This document shows positions 7,209 through 15,402 of a stretch of DNA of 27,830 nucleotides, in pieces (within the stretch, counting starts at the first letter, position 1; each line of letters opens with the position of its first letter). The notes beneath the pieces were generated by a model. That model worked only from the letters and a program-made list of their open reading frames with translations. It was not told the origin of the DNA and made no database searches. The position numbers and the translations under genes are program-made. The stretch comes from Planctomycetales bacterium 4484_123 (GTDB lineage Bacteria > Planctomycetota > Phycisphaerae > SM23-33), in NCBI GenBank assembly GCA_002049885.1, contig MVCS01000001.1, positions 1 to 27,830 of the forward strand, read 5' to 3'.

Positions 7209-7532
7209 TCAGCCTCCCCCGCCGGCTGCGTCTTTCTTGGTCGATTCGGCGCCGGAGTCGGCCTGACCGGATTTCGACCGGCCGGACTCGGCGGGGCTTG
7301 GGGACTCTCCGGAGCTGTGTTTTTTCTCGGTCCGCTTGCCGTGATTGTTGCGGCGGTAGTCGGTTTCGTAGAAGCCGCTGCCTTTGAAGATGACCCCGGC
7401 CCCGGTGCCCAGGAGTCGGCGCAGGCCCAGCCGACCGCAGGCGGGGCACTTCCGCAGCGTCCCAGCGGTGATGGACTGGAAGCGCTCGAAGTGATGGCCG
7501 CAGTATTGGCACTCGTACTCGTACGTTGGCAT
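7209..7532 (-). CDS. FmdB-family zinc-ribbon protein
   Basis: 107 residues. The N-terminus is a textbook FmdB/CxxC_CxxC_SSSS domain: MPTYEYECQYCGHHFERFQS with C8 and C11, then KCPACGRLGLRRL with the second cysteine pair, ending in VIFKGSGFYETDYR. The four cysteines should bind one zinc ion. The remainder (about 45 residues) is hydrophilic Ser/Lys/Gly-rich and probably disordered. The family is often called a regulator, but its biochemical role is unsettled. It starts two bases after the grpE stop, so the two genes are almost certainly co-transcribed, suggesting a link to protein folding or ribosome-associated work. Confidence 0.88.
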   Translation of the reverse strand: MPTYEYECQYCGHHFERFQSITAGTLRKCPACGRLGLRRLLGTGAGVIFKGSGFYETDYRRNNHGKRTEKKHSSGESPSPAESGRSKSGQADSGAESTKKDAAGGGG

Positions 7533-7534
7533 GC

Positions 7535-8170
7535 CTACTCGCTTTCGTTGTCGTTGGGGCTCTGGATCTCGGTGGTCTCCTCCTTGGCGGCAACGGGGGC
7601 GGAGATCACCACGCGCGCGGGTCGCAGCACTCTGCCGTTCAGTTCGTATCCTTTTTGCAGTTCGTCCAGCACGGTCGGCGCAGCGTGCTCGGCGGAGGGC
7701 CTTTGCATCATGGCCTCGTGCCGGATGGGGTCGAAGGCCTGACCCGCTGCCTGGATGGGGCGCAGGCCGTAGCCGCCCAGTATCTCCAGGGCCTTCTTGT
7801 ACACCAGTTGCATCCCCGCCAGCAACGGGTCTTCCTCGCTGTGGTTGGCCTTGGCGGCTTCCAGGGCCCGCTCCATGTCGTCCAGCACGCCCAGCAGGTC
7901 GCGGATGAGCTCGGCATTGGCGAACTGTCGGGCCTCTTCCATGTCGCGCTGGACGCGCTTCTGGTAGTTGACGTAGTCGGCCGAGAGCCGTTTCAGCCGG
8001 GCCAGCAGGTCGTCGCGCTCGGCCTGAAGGGCCTTGAGGTCCGCAGCCATTTGGGCGCAGGTGGGCTCACGGCCCTCCGCCGGTGGTTCTGCCGTCGGCT
8101 CTGCCGGCCGGTCCTGCCGGTCGGGGCCATCGGGTCGTTCTTCAGGTCGCTTGTGCTTACGTGACGCCAT
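7535..8170 (-). CDS. grpE: Nucleotide exchange factor GrpE
   Basis: 211 residues. GrpE releases ADP from DnaK so that substrate can leave. An acidic and Pro-rich N-terminal tail (residues 1-35) leads to a long coiled-coil helix (LKALQAERDDLLARLKRLSADYVNYQKR), then the signature region ELIRDLLGVLDDMERAL and the beta-wing head with FDPIRHEAMMQ and KGYELNGRVLRPARVVIS, all typical of the family. No Shine-Dalgarno sequence is visible before ATG 8170. A stable hairpin separates it from dnaJ. dnaK is not in this window. Confidence 0.95.
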   Translation of the reverse strand: MASRKHKRPEERPDGPDRQDRPAEPTAEPPAEGREPTCAQMAADLKALQAERDDLLARLKRLSADYVNYQKRVQRDMEEARQFANAELIRDLLGVLDDMERALEAAKANHSEEDPLLAGMQLVYKKALEILGGYGLRPIQAAGQAFDPIRHEAMMQRPSAEHAAPTVLDELQKGYELNGRVLRPARVVISAPVAAKEETTEIQSPNDNESE

Positions 8171-8194
8171 TTTTGTACCGTGTCTGCTGTGGCC

Positions 8195-8221
8195 TGCGCC
8201 GGCGCCGGAGGCACCGGCGCA
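8195..8221 (-). other. Intercistronic hairpin between dnaJ and grpE
   Basis: A perfect 8-pair stem, TGCGCCGG/CCGGCGCA with an 11-base loop, fills much of the 61-base gap between the dnaJ stop and the grpE start. There is no T run. It could reduce read-through or protect an mRNA end and so set the ratio of the two products. Confidence 0.5.
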
Positions 8222-8231
8222 CGTGGTTGAT

Positions 8232-9368
8232 TCACTTGAAGCGATCTGCCGCCCTTTCGAAGAAGCCGGGCTTTGACGGTTTGACCTCGCTCTGTTCGAC
8301 GCTTGCCAGGTCGCGCAGGAGTTGCTCGTGTTTCTTGGAAAGTTTTTTGGGCACGACCAGGCGGAGTTGGACGTGCTGGTCGCCTCTGCGTCCGGTACGG
8401 CGGTCGGGCAGCCCGGCCCCCTTGATGGTCACCACATCGCCGGGCTGGGACCCGCGGGGGACCGAGACGCTCAGCGTTCCGCTCAGGGCAGGGACCTGGA
8501 TGGTGGCCCCGAGGGCGGCCTGGGTGTAGGTGATGGCGGCCTGGCAGATGATGTCGTTGCCGGAGCGCCAGAAGGCCTCGTCCGGCAGCACGCGGATGTA
8601 GCAGTGCAGGTCGCCGCGGGGACCGTTTGCCGCCGCCGGCTCGCCCTCGCCCGGGATGCGCAGCACTTCTCCATCGGCCACGCCGGGCGGAATGTGCACG
8701 GTCAGCACGCACTTCTTGCGTTTCCGGCCGGTGCCGCGGCACTCGGGGCAGGCCTCGGCGATGATACGGCCACTGCCCCGGCAGGCCGGGCAGGTCTGGC
8801 TGATACGGAAGAACGAGGAGACCTGGCGTTGGACCCGGCCCGTTCCGCCGCAGCGGCTGCATGTCTGGGGGGCGGTGCCCGGCTTGGCCCCGCTGCCGCC
8901 GCAGTGGTCGCAGAAGTCCATTCGCTCGAACTCCAGCTTCCGTTCCGTGCCGGTGGCGACCTCCTGGAGGGTCACGTCGAACTGGGTTTCGAGGTCGTAG
9001 CCCTTTCGTCTCCGGCCCCAGCGTTGGGCGAAGCCGCCGAGGTCGCCTCCGATCCCGAACAGGTCCCCGAGGATGTCGGCGAACATGCTGGAGATGTCCC
9101 CCAGGTCCATGCCCGAGAAGTCGTGCACGCCCGCCCCGCGCAGGCCGGCGTGCCCGTGGCTGTCGTACAGGGCGCGGCGCCGAGGGTCGGAGAGCACCTC
9201 ATAGGCCTCGGCCAGCTCCTTGAACTTTGCCTCCGCCTCGGCCTTGTCGCCGCGATAGTTGTCGGGGTGGTACTTCAGGGCCAGACGCCGGTAGGCGCGG
9301 CGGATCTCCTCGGGCCCGGCATCGCGGGCCACGCCCAGCACCTCGTAATAGTCTCTTTTCTCTGGCAT
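8232..9368 (-). CDS. dnaJ: Chaperone DnaJ (Hsp40)
   Basis: 378 residues, normal length. DnaJ delivers unfolded proteins to DnaK and stimulates its ATPase. The J domain is at residues 5-70 with the essential HPD at 34-36. The G/F linker is short and poor in Phe-Gly repeats. The zinc domain (153 to about 214) carries all four CxxCxGxG repeats: CDHCGGSG, CSRCGGTG, CPACRGSG, CPECRGTG. C-terminal substrate-binding and dimer domains follow (VHIPPGVADGEVLRIPGEGEP, GDLHCYIRV). AGGA lies just before ATG 9368. A terminator separates it from groEL1 upstream, so dnaJ-grpE-zinc ribbon is probably its own transcript. Confidence 0.96.
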   Translation of the reverse strand: MPEKRDYYEVLGVARDAGPEEIRRAYRRLALKYHPDNYRGDKAEAEAKFKELAEAYEVLSDPRRRALYDSHGHAGLRGAGVHDFSGMDLGDISSMFADILGDLFGIGGDLGGFAQRWGRRRKGYDLETQFDVTLQEVATGTERKLEFERMDFCDHCGGSGAKPGTAPQTCSRCGGTGRVQRQVSSFFRISQTCPACRGSGRIIAEACPECRGTGRKRKKCVLTVHIPPGVADGEVLRIPGEGEPAAANGPRGDLHCYIRVLPDEAFWRSGNDIICQAAITYTQAALGATIQVPALSGTLSVSVPRGSQPGDVVTIKGAGLPDRRTGRRGDQHVQLRLVVPKKLSKKHEQLLRDLASVEQSEVKPSKPGFFERAADRFK

Positions 9369-9420
9369 GGGTCCTGGCCAGATGCCCTCTGCGCCTCGGC
9401 CGCCGGTGCGCCCGGCCCCG

Positions 9421-9461
9421 AAAAGTCAGGGGCGCCTCAGCCGACCACCGAAGCGCCCCTG
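9421..9461 (-). terminator. Terminator between groEL1 and dnaJ
   Basis: On the minus strand, a perfect 9-pair stem CAGGGGCGC/GCGCCCCTG (9461-9453 against 9435-9427) with a 17-base loop is followed by ACTTTTC. It begins 35 bases after the groEL1 stop. The T run is short but the stem is very stable. Confidence 0.7.
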
Positions 9462-9495
9462 CCACGTGCAGTGAATATCGGCCGACGCGACCGTC

Positions 9496-11118
9496 TCACT
9501 TTATCGCCCCGGCGACTTCCTCTTGCTCTTCGGCCTTCTCGTCGAATTCGGTGACCATGACGTTGGTGGTCAGCAGCAGGCCGGCCATGGAGGCCGCGTT
9601 TTGCAGGGCGGTACGACCGACCTTGGCCGGATCGATGATGCCGGCCTTGAACATGTCGACATATTGGTCGTGGGAGGCGTCGTAGCCGATGTCCTTGCCC
9701 CGCTCCAGGATGATCTCCACCACCACGGCCCCGTCTCCGCCGGCGTTCTCGACGATCTGCATGGTGGGGCAGCGCAGCGCCCGGGCGACGATGTCCACGC
9801 CCAGTTTCTCATCGCCGGTGACCTTGGACCGGACCTTCTCCACAGCTCGGATGGCCCGCAGGAAGGCCACGCCGCCGCCGGGGACGATGCCTTCCTCGTT
9901 GGCGGCCCGGGTGGCGTGCATGGCGTCGTCGATGAGGTCCTTGCGCTCCTTCATCTCGCTTTCGGTGGCGGCGCCGGCGCGGATGATGGCCACCCCGCCG
10001 GTGAGCTTTGCCAGCCGCTCCTGGAGCTTCTCGCGGTCGTAGTCACTGGTGGTCTTTTCGATCTGGTTGCGGATGGTCTGGATGCGGGCGTTGATCTCGC
10101 TGCGCCTGCCGGCGCCCTCGATGATGGTAGTGCTATCCTTGTCCACCACCACGCGCCGGGCCTGGCCCAGCATTGACAGCTCCACGTTCTCCAGCTTGAT
10201 GCCCACGTCCTCGCTGATGAACTGCCCGCCGGTGACCACGGCGATATCGCCGAGGATGGCCTTTCGCCGGTCGCCGAAGGCCGGCGCCTTGACGGCACAG
10301 ACCCTCAACGTGCCCCGCAGCCGGTTGATCACCAGCGCCGCCAGGACCTCGGTGTTCACGTCCTCGCAGATGATCAGCAGCGACCGGCCCGCCGCGACGA
10401 CCTTTTCCAGCAGCGGCACCAGGTCGCGAATGGATTCGATCTTCTTTTCGTGCACCAGAATGAGGGGGTCCTCAAGCACGCATTCCAGGTTGTTGAGGTC
10501 GGTCATGAAGTAGGCCGAGATAAACCCCTTGTCGAACTGCATGCCCTCGACGAACTCCAGTTCGGTCTGGAGGCCCTTGCCTTCCTCGACGGTGATGACC
10601 CCGTCCGGGCCGACCTTCTCGATGGCCTCGGCGATGAGCTTGCCGATGCGCTCATCCCAGTTGGCCGAGACGGTCGCCACCTTGCGGAGCTCGTCGGAGC
10701 TGCGGACCTTCCGCGCCTGTTGGGCGATGCTCTCCACGGCGGCCTCCACGGCCGCGTCGATGCCGCGCTTCAGGGCCAGGGGATTGGCTCCGGCGGCGAC
10801 GGCCTTGAGCCCCTCGCGCATGATGGCCTCGGCGAGGACCACCGCCGTGGTGGTGCCGTCGCCGGCGACGTCCGAGGTCTTCGAGGCCACCTGGTTGAGC
10901 AGCTTGGCACCCATGTTGGCGAAGGGGTTGGTCAGCTCGATCTCCTTGCTGACGGTGACGCCGTCCTTGGTGACCTTGGGCCCGCCGAAGGACTTTTGCA
11001 GCAGCACGTTCCTGCCGGTAGGTCCCAGGGTGACCTTCACGGCCGCGGCCAGGGCGGCCGCCCCGTCCAGCAGCGCCGCCCGCGCATCGGCGTCGAAGAG
11101 CATCTGTTTGGCTGCCAT
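9496..11118 (-). CDS. groEL: Chaperonin GroEL, paralogue 1 (no Gly-Met tail)
   Basis: 540 residues from ATG 11118, chosen because GAAGGAG lies about 8 bases upstream; the ATG at 11133 is upstream of that site and unlikely. The 60-kDa chaperonin forms ATP-driven double rings with GroES as lid. Clear motifs are KVTLGPTGRNV, KDGVTVSKEIEL, the ATP-binding AGDGTTT, GPDGVITVEEGKG, GYDASHDQYVDM and the C-terminal GIIDPAKVGRTALQNAAS. The end is EEQEEVAGAIK; it lacks the Gly-Gly-Met repeat that lines the cavity in canonical GroEL. It is the second GroEL in this cluster, downstream of groES. The missing tail suggests the divergent, specialised copy; a distinct client set is inference. Confidence 0.94.
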   Translation of the reverse strand: MAAKQMLFDADARAALLDGAAALAAAVKVTLGPTGRNVLLQKSFGGPKVTKDGVTVSKEIELTNPFANMGAKLLNQVASKTSDVAGDGTTTAVVLAEAIMREGLKAVAAGANPLALKRGIDAAVEAAVESIAQQARKVRSSDELRKVATVSANWDERIGKLIAEAIEKVGPDGVITVEEGKGLQTELEFVEGMQFDKGFISAYFMTDLNNLECVLEDPLILVHEKKIESIRDLVPLLEKVVAAGRSLLIICEDVNTEVLAALVINRLRGTLRVCAVKAPAFGDRRKAILGDIAVVTGGQFISEDVGIKLENVELSMLGQARRVVVDKDSTTIIEGAGRRSEINARIQTIRNQIEKTTSDYDREKLQERLAKLTGGVAIIRAGAATESEMKERKDLIDDAMHATRAANEEGIVPGGGVAFLRAIRAVEKVRSKVTGDEKLGVDIVARALRCPTMQIVENAGGDGAVVVEIILERGKDIGYDASHDQYVDMFKAGIIDPAKVGRTALQNAASMAGLLLTTNVMVTEFDEKAEEQEEVAGAIK

Positions 11119-11229
11119 CTTTTGCTCCTTCATGGACTGATCGATCGGCCGACTGACCGTCGCGCCCCTCGGCGGGCGCCGCCCCGGCAGCGGGCCGGCG
11201 GTCGGCCCCTCAGCCTCTCGCCCAGGGGG

Positions 11230-11520
11230 CTATTTCTCCACCACTGCCAGCACGTCGGATTCACGGAGGATGACGTAATCCTCCCCGTCGATCTTCACCT
11301 CCGTGCCGGCGTACTTGGCATAGTACACCTCGTCGCCTTTCTTGAGGCTCATCTCGCTACGCTTGCCTGAATCCAGCAGCTTGCCCGGCCCCACGGCCAC
11401 GATGGTGCCGCGCTGGGGCTTTTCCTGTGCGGTGTCCGGCAGGACGATCCCGCCGGCCGTTACCTCTTCGGCTTTGGACTGCTTGACCAACACCCGGTCT
11501 TCCAACGGTTTCACTGCCAT
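11230..11520 (-). CDS. groES: Co-chaperonin GroES
   Basis: 96 residues from ATG 11520; GGAAGGAG lies ten bases before it, which rules out the longer open frame. GroES forms the heptameric lid of the GroEL cavity. Visible features are MAVKPLEDRVLVKQ, the mobile loop KAEEVTAGGIVLPDTAQEKP that contacts GroEL, the roof and core VAVGPGKLLDSGK, GDEVYYAKYAGTEVKIDGEDYVI and the end ESDVLAVVEK. It lies between the two groEL genes, so one GroES probably serves both rings. Confidence 0.97.
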   Translation of the reverse strand: MAVKPLEDRVLVKQSKAEEVTAGGIVLPDTAQEKPQRGTIVAVGPGKLLDSGKRSEMSLKKGDEVYYAKYAGTEVKIDGEDYVILRESDVLAVVEK

Positions 11521-11598
11521 CTGTCGGTGCTCCTTCCTACAAATCCCTGCCGTGCAACGGCGGCCCATCGCCCGATGCTCCAGTCCAACGGTCACAGC

Positions 11599-11615
11599 GG
11601 GGCCCGACAGGCCCC
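11599..11615 (-). other. Intercistronic hairpin between groEL2 and groES
   Basis: A perfect 6-pair GGGGCC/GGCCCC stem with a 5-base loop starts one base after the groEL2 stop codon. No T run follows. Its place fits an attenuator or mRNA-stabilising element that adjusts the GroEL:GroES ratio. Confidence 0.45.
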
Positions 11616-11616
11616 A

Positions 11617-13242
11617 TCAGGCCATGCCGCCGGGGCCGCCGGGAGAACCTTCCTCCTCCTCGGTGGGCTTCTCGGTGACCACGCAGTTGCAGGTCAGCAG
11701 CAGCGTGGCCACGCTGACGGCGTTGGCCAGGGCGGACTTTGTGACCTTCGCCGGGTCGATTACACCGGCGGCCAGCAGGTCCTCGTAGCGCATGGTCTCG
11801 GCGTTGAAGCCGAAGCCGTCTCCGCCGCTCTCGACCTTCCGCAGCACGACCGACGGTTCCCGGCCGGCGTTGGCCACGATCTGGCGGAGTGGCTCCTCCA
11901 GGGCCCGGGCCACGATGGCCACCCCGGTGGCCTCGTCGCCCTGGGCCTTGATGTCCTTCAGGGCGCTCTTGGCCCGCACCAGTGCCACGCCCCCGCCGGG
12001 CAGGATGCCCTCCTCGATGGCCGCTCGGGTCGCGTGCAGGGCGTCCTCGACGCGGGCCTTCTTTTCCTTCATCTCCGACTCGGTGGCCGCCCCGACGTTT
12101 ATCTGGGCCACCCCGCCGGCCAGCTTCGCCAGCCGCTCCTGGAGCTTCTCGCGGTCGTAGTCGGAAGTGGTGGTCTCGATCTCCTCGCGGATCTGGGCGA
12201 TCCGGCCCTGGATGGCGCGGGTGCTGCCGGCGCCCTCGATGATGGTGGTGTTGTCGTTGTCCACCACCACCCTCTTGGCCTGGCCCAGGTCGGTCAGGGA
12301 GATGTTCTCCAGGTCGATGCCCAGGTCCTTGGTAAAGACCTTGCCGTTGGTGAGGATGCCGATATCGGCCAGCATGGCCTTGCGCCTGTCGCCGTAGCCG
12401 GGGGCCTTGACCGCACAGCAAGAGACGATGCCGCGGAGCTTGTTGACCACCAGCGTGGCCAGGGCCTCGCCCTCGACGTCCTCGGCGATGATCAGCAGGG
12501 GTTTCTTGGCCTTGGCCACCTTCTCCAGCAGCGGCACCAGCTTGCCCACGTTGCTGATCTTCTCTTCCAGGATCAGGATGAGGGGGCGTTCGAGCACGCA
12601 GACCATGTCTTCCTGATTGGTGGCGAAGTGCGGGCTGAGGAAGCCGCGGTCGAACTGCATGCCTTCGACCACGTCCACGGTGGTCTCGATGCCGCGGCCT
12701 TCCTCCACGGTGATCACGCCGTCCTTGCCCACCTTGGCCAGGGCGTCGGCCATTATCTTGCCCACGCTGACATCGTTGTTCGCCGAGATGGCCGCCACGT
12801 TGACAATGTCGGTGCGGTTGCTGATGTCCACGGGCCGGGACATCCGGGTGAGGGCCTCATCGACCTTGGCCGCCGCCCGGCGGATGCCGCGCGCCAGGGC
12901 CATGGCGTCGGCCCCGGCGGCGATGTTCTTGAGTCCCTCGGCCAGGATGGCCTGGGCCAGCACGGTGGCCGTGGTCGTGCCGTCGCCGGCGGCGTCCGAG
13001 GTCTTGCTGGCGGCCTCCTTGACCAATTGGGCGCCCATGTTCTCGAACTTGTCGGTCAGCTCGATTTCCTCGGCGACGGTCACGCCGTCCTTGGTGACTG
13101 TCGGGGCGCCCCAGCCCTTGTCCAGCACGGCCGTTCGGCCGCGGGGACCCAGCGTGCTCTTGACCGCATCGGTGACCTTGTTGACGCCCGCCAGCAGGGC
13201 GGCCCGGGCATCGCTGTCGAAGGCCAGTTGCTTGACCGCCAT
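11617..13242 (-). CDS. groEL: Chaperonin GroEL, paralogue 2 (canonical type)
   Basis: 541 residues from ATG 13242, preceded by GGAGAAG; the 48-codon upstream extension has no family similarity and is rejected. Motifs are KSTLGPRGRTAVLDKG, KDGVTVAEEIEL, ATP-binding AGDGTTT, GKDGVITVEEGRG, FGFNAETMRYEDLLAAGVIDPAKVTKSAL and LLLTCNCVVTEKP. The end is GSPGGPGGMA, a short form of the Gly-Met tail of canonical GroEL. It leads the transcript groEL2-groES-groEL1. A 527-base leader and promoter region shared with the divergent phosphatase lies upstream. No CIRCE element (TTAGCACTC repeat) is seen, so HrcA control is not supported. Confidence 0.96.
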   Translation of the reverse strand: MAVKQLAFDSDARAALLAGVNKVTDAVKSTLGPRGRTAVLDKGWGAPTVTKDGVTVAEEIELTDKFENMGAQLVKEAASKTSDAAGDGTTTATVLAQAILAEGLKNIAAGADAMALARGIRRAAAKVDEALTRMSRPVDISNRTDIVNVAAISANNDVSVGKIMADALAKVGKDGVITVEEGRGIETTVDVVEGMQFDRGFLSPHFATNQEDMVCVLERPLILILEEKISNVGKLVPLLEKVAKAKKPLLIIAEDVEGEALATLVVNKLRGIVSCCAVKAPGYGDRRKAMLADIGILTNGKVFTKDLGIDLENISLTDLGQAKRVVVDNDNTTIIEGAGSTRAIQGRIAQIREEIETTTSDYDREKLQERLAKLAGGVAQINVGAATESEMKEKKARVEDALHATRAAIEEGILPGGGVALVRAKSALKDIKAQGDEATGVAIVARALEEPLRQIVANAGREPSVVLRKVESGGDGFGFNAETMRYEDLLAAGVIDPAKVTKSALANAVSVATLLLTCNCVVTEKPTEEEEGSPGGPGGMA

Positions 13243-13769
13243 GGAAGCTTCTCCTTTCCCTTCGGCTGCCGTCTCACTCGCCAGGCCGGCCGCGCCCAAG
13301 TCCATGCAGCGCCCCCACGCCCGTTCCCGGCGGCTCGGCCGCCACTGCATCGGCCGGGGCGGTACTGCCCGACCCAGGCCCGGCACAACGACTCCGCCGT
13401 ATTGGCCCAGCTTCGGTGCAATTGCCGTGCCTGTGGAGCTAAGCGTTTCCGTGGCGACATGTTATGTGCAACATCGGCATTTGTCGCTGCTGTCGTGCCT
13501 GCCAGATGGTGCAGCCTGGCCAGACCTTGCCGGCGATTTTGACAGGTGCAGGCCCGCCCAAGCATCTCCATGGGCCCTGGCGGCACTGGCCGGCCGACAG
13601 TCGCCGCCAAGGGGCCCGAGCGGCAGATGCGCCCCGTCGCGGTGGTTCCCAGTTGCACTGGCCTGACCGTCAGATGCCGCCAAGGCACGTGGTCGGCCGC
13701 CCGAAGGGGCGAAGATTGCCTCGTTTGGACCTTTCCCGGCCCCTCCGGTCGTATATCATAGGCGGGATT
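13243..13769. other. Divergent control region between groEL2 and the phosphatase gene
   Basis: A 527-base stretch without a convincing gene. Reading frames continue into it from both sides but have no family similarity and no ribosome site. It holds a candidate minus-strand promoter with an inverted repeat (13459-13487), giving groEL2 a leader of about 210 bases, and a TATATCATA stretch (13752-13760) just before the phosphatase start. No CIRCE element, RNA gene or repeat array is seen. Confidence 0.6.
13459..13487 (-). promoter_or_regulatory. Candidate groEL2 promoter with overlapping inverted repeat
   Basis: Minus strand: GCGACA (13487-13482), 17-base spacer, TAACAT (13464-13459); each box matches 4 of 6 consensus bases. 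The inverted repeat ATGTT-N6-AACAT (13459-13474) overlaps the -10 box and spacer, a usual place for a repressor. Both boxes are weak, so this is tentative. Confidence 0.3.
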
Positions 13770-15308
13770 ATGCCCGACCTGCGCGAATATCTTGGCAGCG
13801 AGACGTTGGAGCAATTGACCGGTCTGTTCTCGGAGGCCGTGGGGTCTCCGGTGCGGATCATCTCCGCTGATGAGGCGCCCCTGGCCGGTGCGGCGAGCGC
13901 GACTCGCCTGGCCGGGCAGATGCGGATCGTGGTGGCCGGCCGGCATGTCGGCAGCATCGCCCTGGACGGTTCGGCCGGCCCGCCGACACCGGAGGGCCTC
14001 CGGCTGCTGGGGCTGATGCGCGACATGCTCACTCGCCTGTGCGAACAGGCCCACCAGCTCCGCGAGCGCGTTGAGGAGCTGGCGGCGATGTACAGGCTGA
14101 CGGAGGTCTTCACCGGGCGGAGATCCCTGGAGGAGGTCCACCGGCTCGCCGCCGAGACCATGGTCAAGGTCACCGGCGCGGACGCCTGTTCCATCCGGGT
14201 GTTCAACGACGACCGCACCGAATTGCTGTGCGTGGCGGCCTGCGGTCTGAGCCGGCAGTACATGGACAAGGGCTCCATCCTGCTGGCCGACAGCCAGATC
14301 GACCAGCAGGTGGTGGCCACGGGCCAGTGCGTGTACATCGCCGACGAGCGCACGGACGAGCGCGTGCTGTACCAGGCCGAGGCCCGGCGGGAGGGGATAG
14401 TCTCGGCCCTGTGCGCCCCCATGGCCTACAAGGGCAGGGTGGAGGGCGTCGTCCGGGTGTACACGCGCCGGCGGCACGAGTTCGACTGGTTCGAGACCTC
14501 GCTCATTCGGGGCGTGGCGTCGCAGGCGGCGGCCGCCATCGTCAACGCCCGGCTATATGCCGAGGCCCTCTCGGCGGAGCGCATCCGCCGGCATCTGCGC
14601 CTGGCGGGCGAGGTCCAGCGGCGGATGATCCCGGCCCGGCCGCCGCACATCGAGGGCGTGGACGTGGCCGCCGTCTATGTGCCCTGCTTCGAGCTGGGGG
14701 GCGATTTCTACGATTTCATCGAGTTGCCGGCGGACAACTGGGGCCTGTGCGTGGCGGACGTGGTGGGCAAGGGGGTGCGGGCGTCCCTGTTGATGGCCTC
14801 GGCGCGGTCGTCGCTGCGGGCGCACGCCTTCCACATGTTCGCCCTCTCGGACGTGCTGTCCGCAGTCAACGTGGACATGTGGTGCCAGAGCGACGAGAGC
14901 GATTTCCTGACCATGTTCTACGGGGTGCTGGACGTGCGGGACCGCCGGCTGACGTACTGCAACGCCGGCCACGAGCCGCCCCTGCTGGTTCGCGGCGGGC
15001 AGGTGCGGGCGCTGGGCAGTTCCGGCGGCGTCATCGGCATGGACCCGCACATGCAGTATGGCCACGAGGTGTTGGAGCTGCGCAGTGGCGACGCGCTGCT
15101 GATGTACACCGACGGGTTGCCGGAGGCGATCAACTTTGACGATGAGGCCTTCGGGCGGGAGCGGGTGCGGTCGGCCGCACTGTCCGCCGTGCGGCGCGGC
15201 GAGACGGCCGAGGGCATCGGCAAGCACGTGTTGTGGGAGATGCGACGCTTTGCGGGCTTGCAGCGTCGCTTCGATGACTTGACATTGGTGGTCGTTCGGT
15301 TTCAATGA
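13770..15308 (+). CDS. GAF-SpoIIE (PP2C-type) serine phosphatase
   Basis: 512 residues from ATG 13770 (GGCGGG just upstream). A signalling phosphatase of the RsbU/SpoIIE class that dephosphorylates anti-sigma-factor antagonist-type partners. Residues 1 to about 90 (LTGLFSEAVGSPVRII) resemble a small PocR-like sensor. A short coiled linker (91-115) leads to a GAF domain (about 115-262). SpoIIE follows at 275-511 with all metal motifs intact: LGGDFYDF (309-316), ADVVGKG (329-335), CNAGHEPP (397-404), YTDGLPEA (446-453) and DDLTLVVVR (502-510). No transmembrane helix, so it is cytosolic. No STAS or RsbW-like kinase partner is in the window. It is divergent from the chaperone cluster, which hints at a stress-response setting but does not prove it. 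Confidence 0.9.
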   Translation: MPDLREYLGSETLEQLTGLFSEAVGSPVRIISADEAPLAGAASATRLAGQMRIVVAGRHVGSIALDGSAGPPTPEGLRLLGLMRDMLTRLCEQAHQLRERVEELAAMYRLTEVFTGRRSLEEVHRLAAETMVKVTGADACSIRVFNDDRTELLCVAACGLSRQYMDKGSILLADSQIDQQVVATGQCVYIADERTDERVLYQAEARREGIVSALCAPMAYKGRVEGVVRVYTRRRHEFDWFETSLIRGVASQAAAAIVNARLYAEALSAERIRRHLRLAGEVQRRMIPARPPHIEGVDVAAVYVPCFELGGDFYDFIELPADNWGLCVADVVGKGVRASLLMASARSSLRAHAFHMFALSDVLSAVNVDMWCQSDESDFLTMFYGVLDVRDRRLTYCNAGHEPPLLVRGGQVRALGSSGGVIGMDPHMQYGHEVLELRSGDALLMYTDGLPEAINFDDEAFGRERVRSAALSAVRRGETAEGIGKHVLWEMRRFAGLQRRFDDLTLVVVRFQ

Positions 15309-15402
15309 GGCGGCGTCAGCCGTTTCCGCCCCATGACGCGGGGGGCGAGATCGGCCGAGAAAGCCAGGCCGCGTCGGACCGTGCTTTTCGCTCGTAGTAC
15401 CG

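Noticed and set aside
11147..11207. GGCCGAC / GTCGGCC inverted repeat between groES and groEL1 as a terminator
   Set aside because: The arms are 47 bases apart and no T run follows; it may fold in RNA but I cannot support a terminator.
13243..13386. 48-codon N-terminal extension of GroEL2
   Set aside because: No GroEL similarity, and a ribosome site stands before ATG 13242.
11527..13542. Plus-strand reading frame of 671 codons opposite groEL2
   Set aside because: Shadow of groEL2; repetitive His/Gly/Leu/Asp composition and no family motif.
13243..13769. CIRCE element for HrcA
   Set aside because: No TTAGCACTC / GAGTGCTAA repeat, even allowing mismatches by eye; also none before groES or dnaJ.
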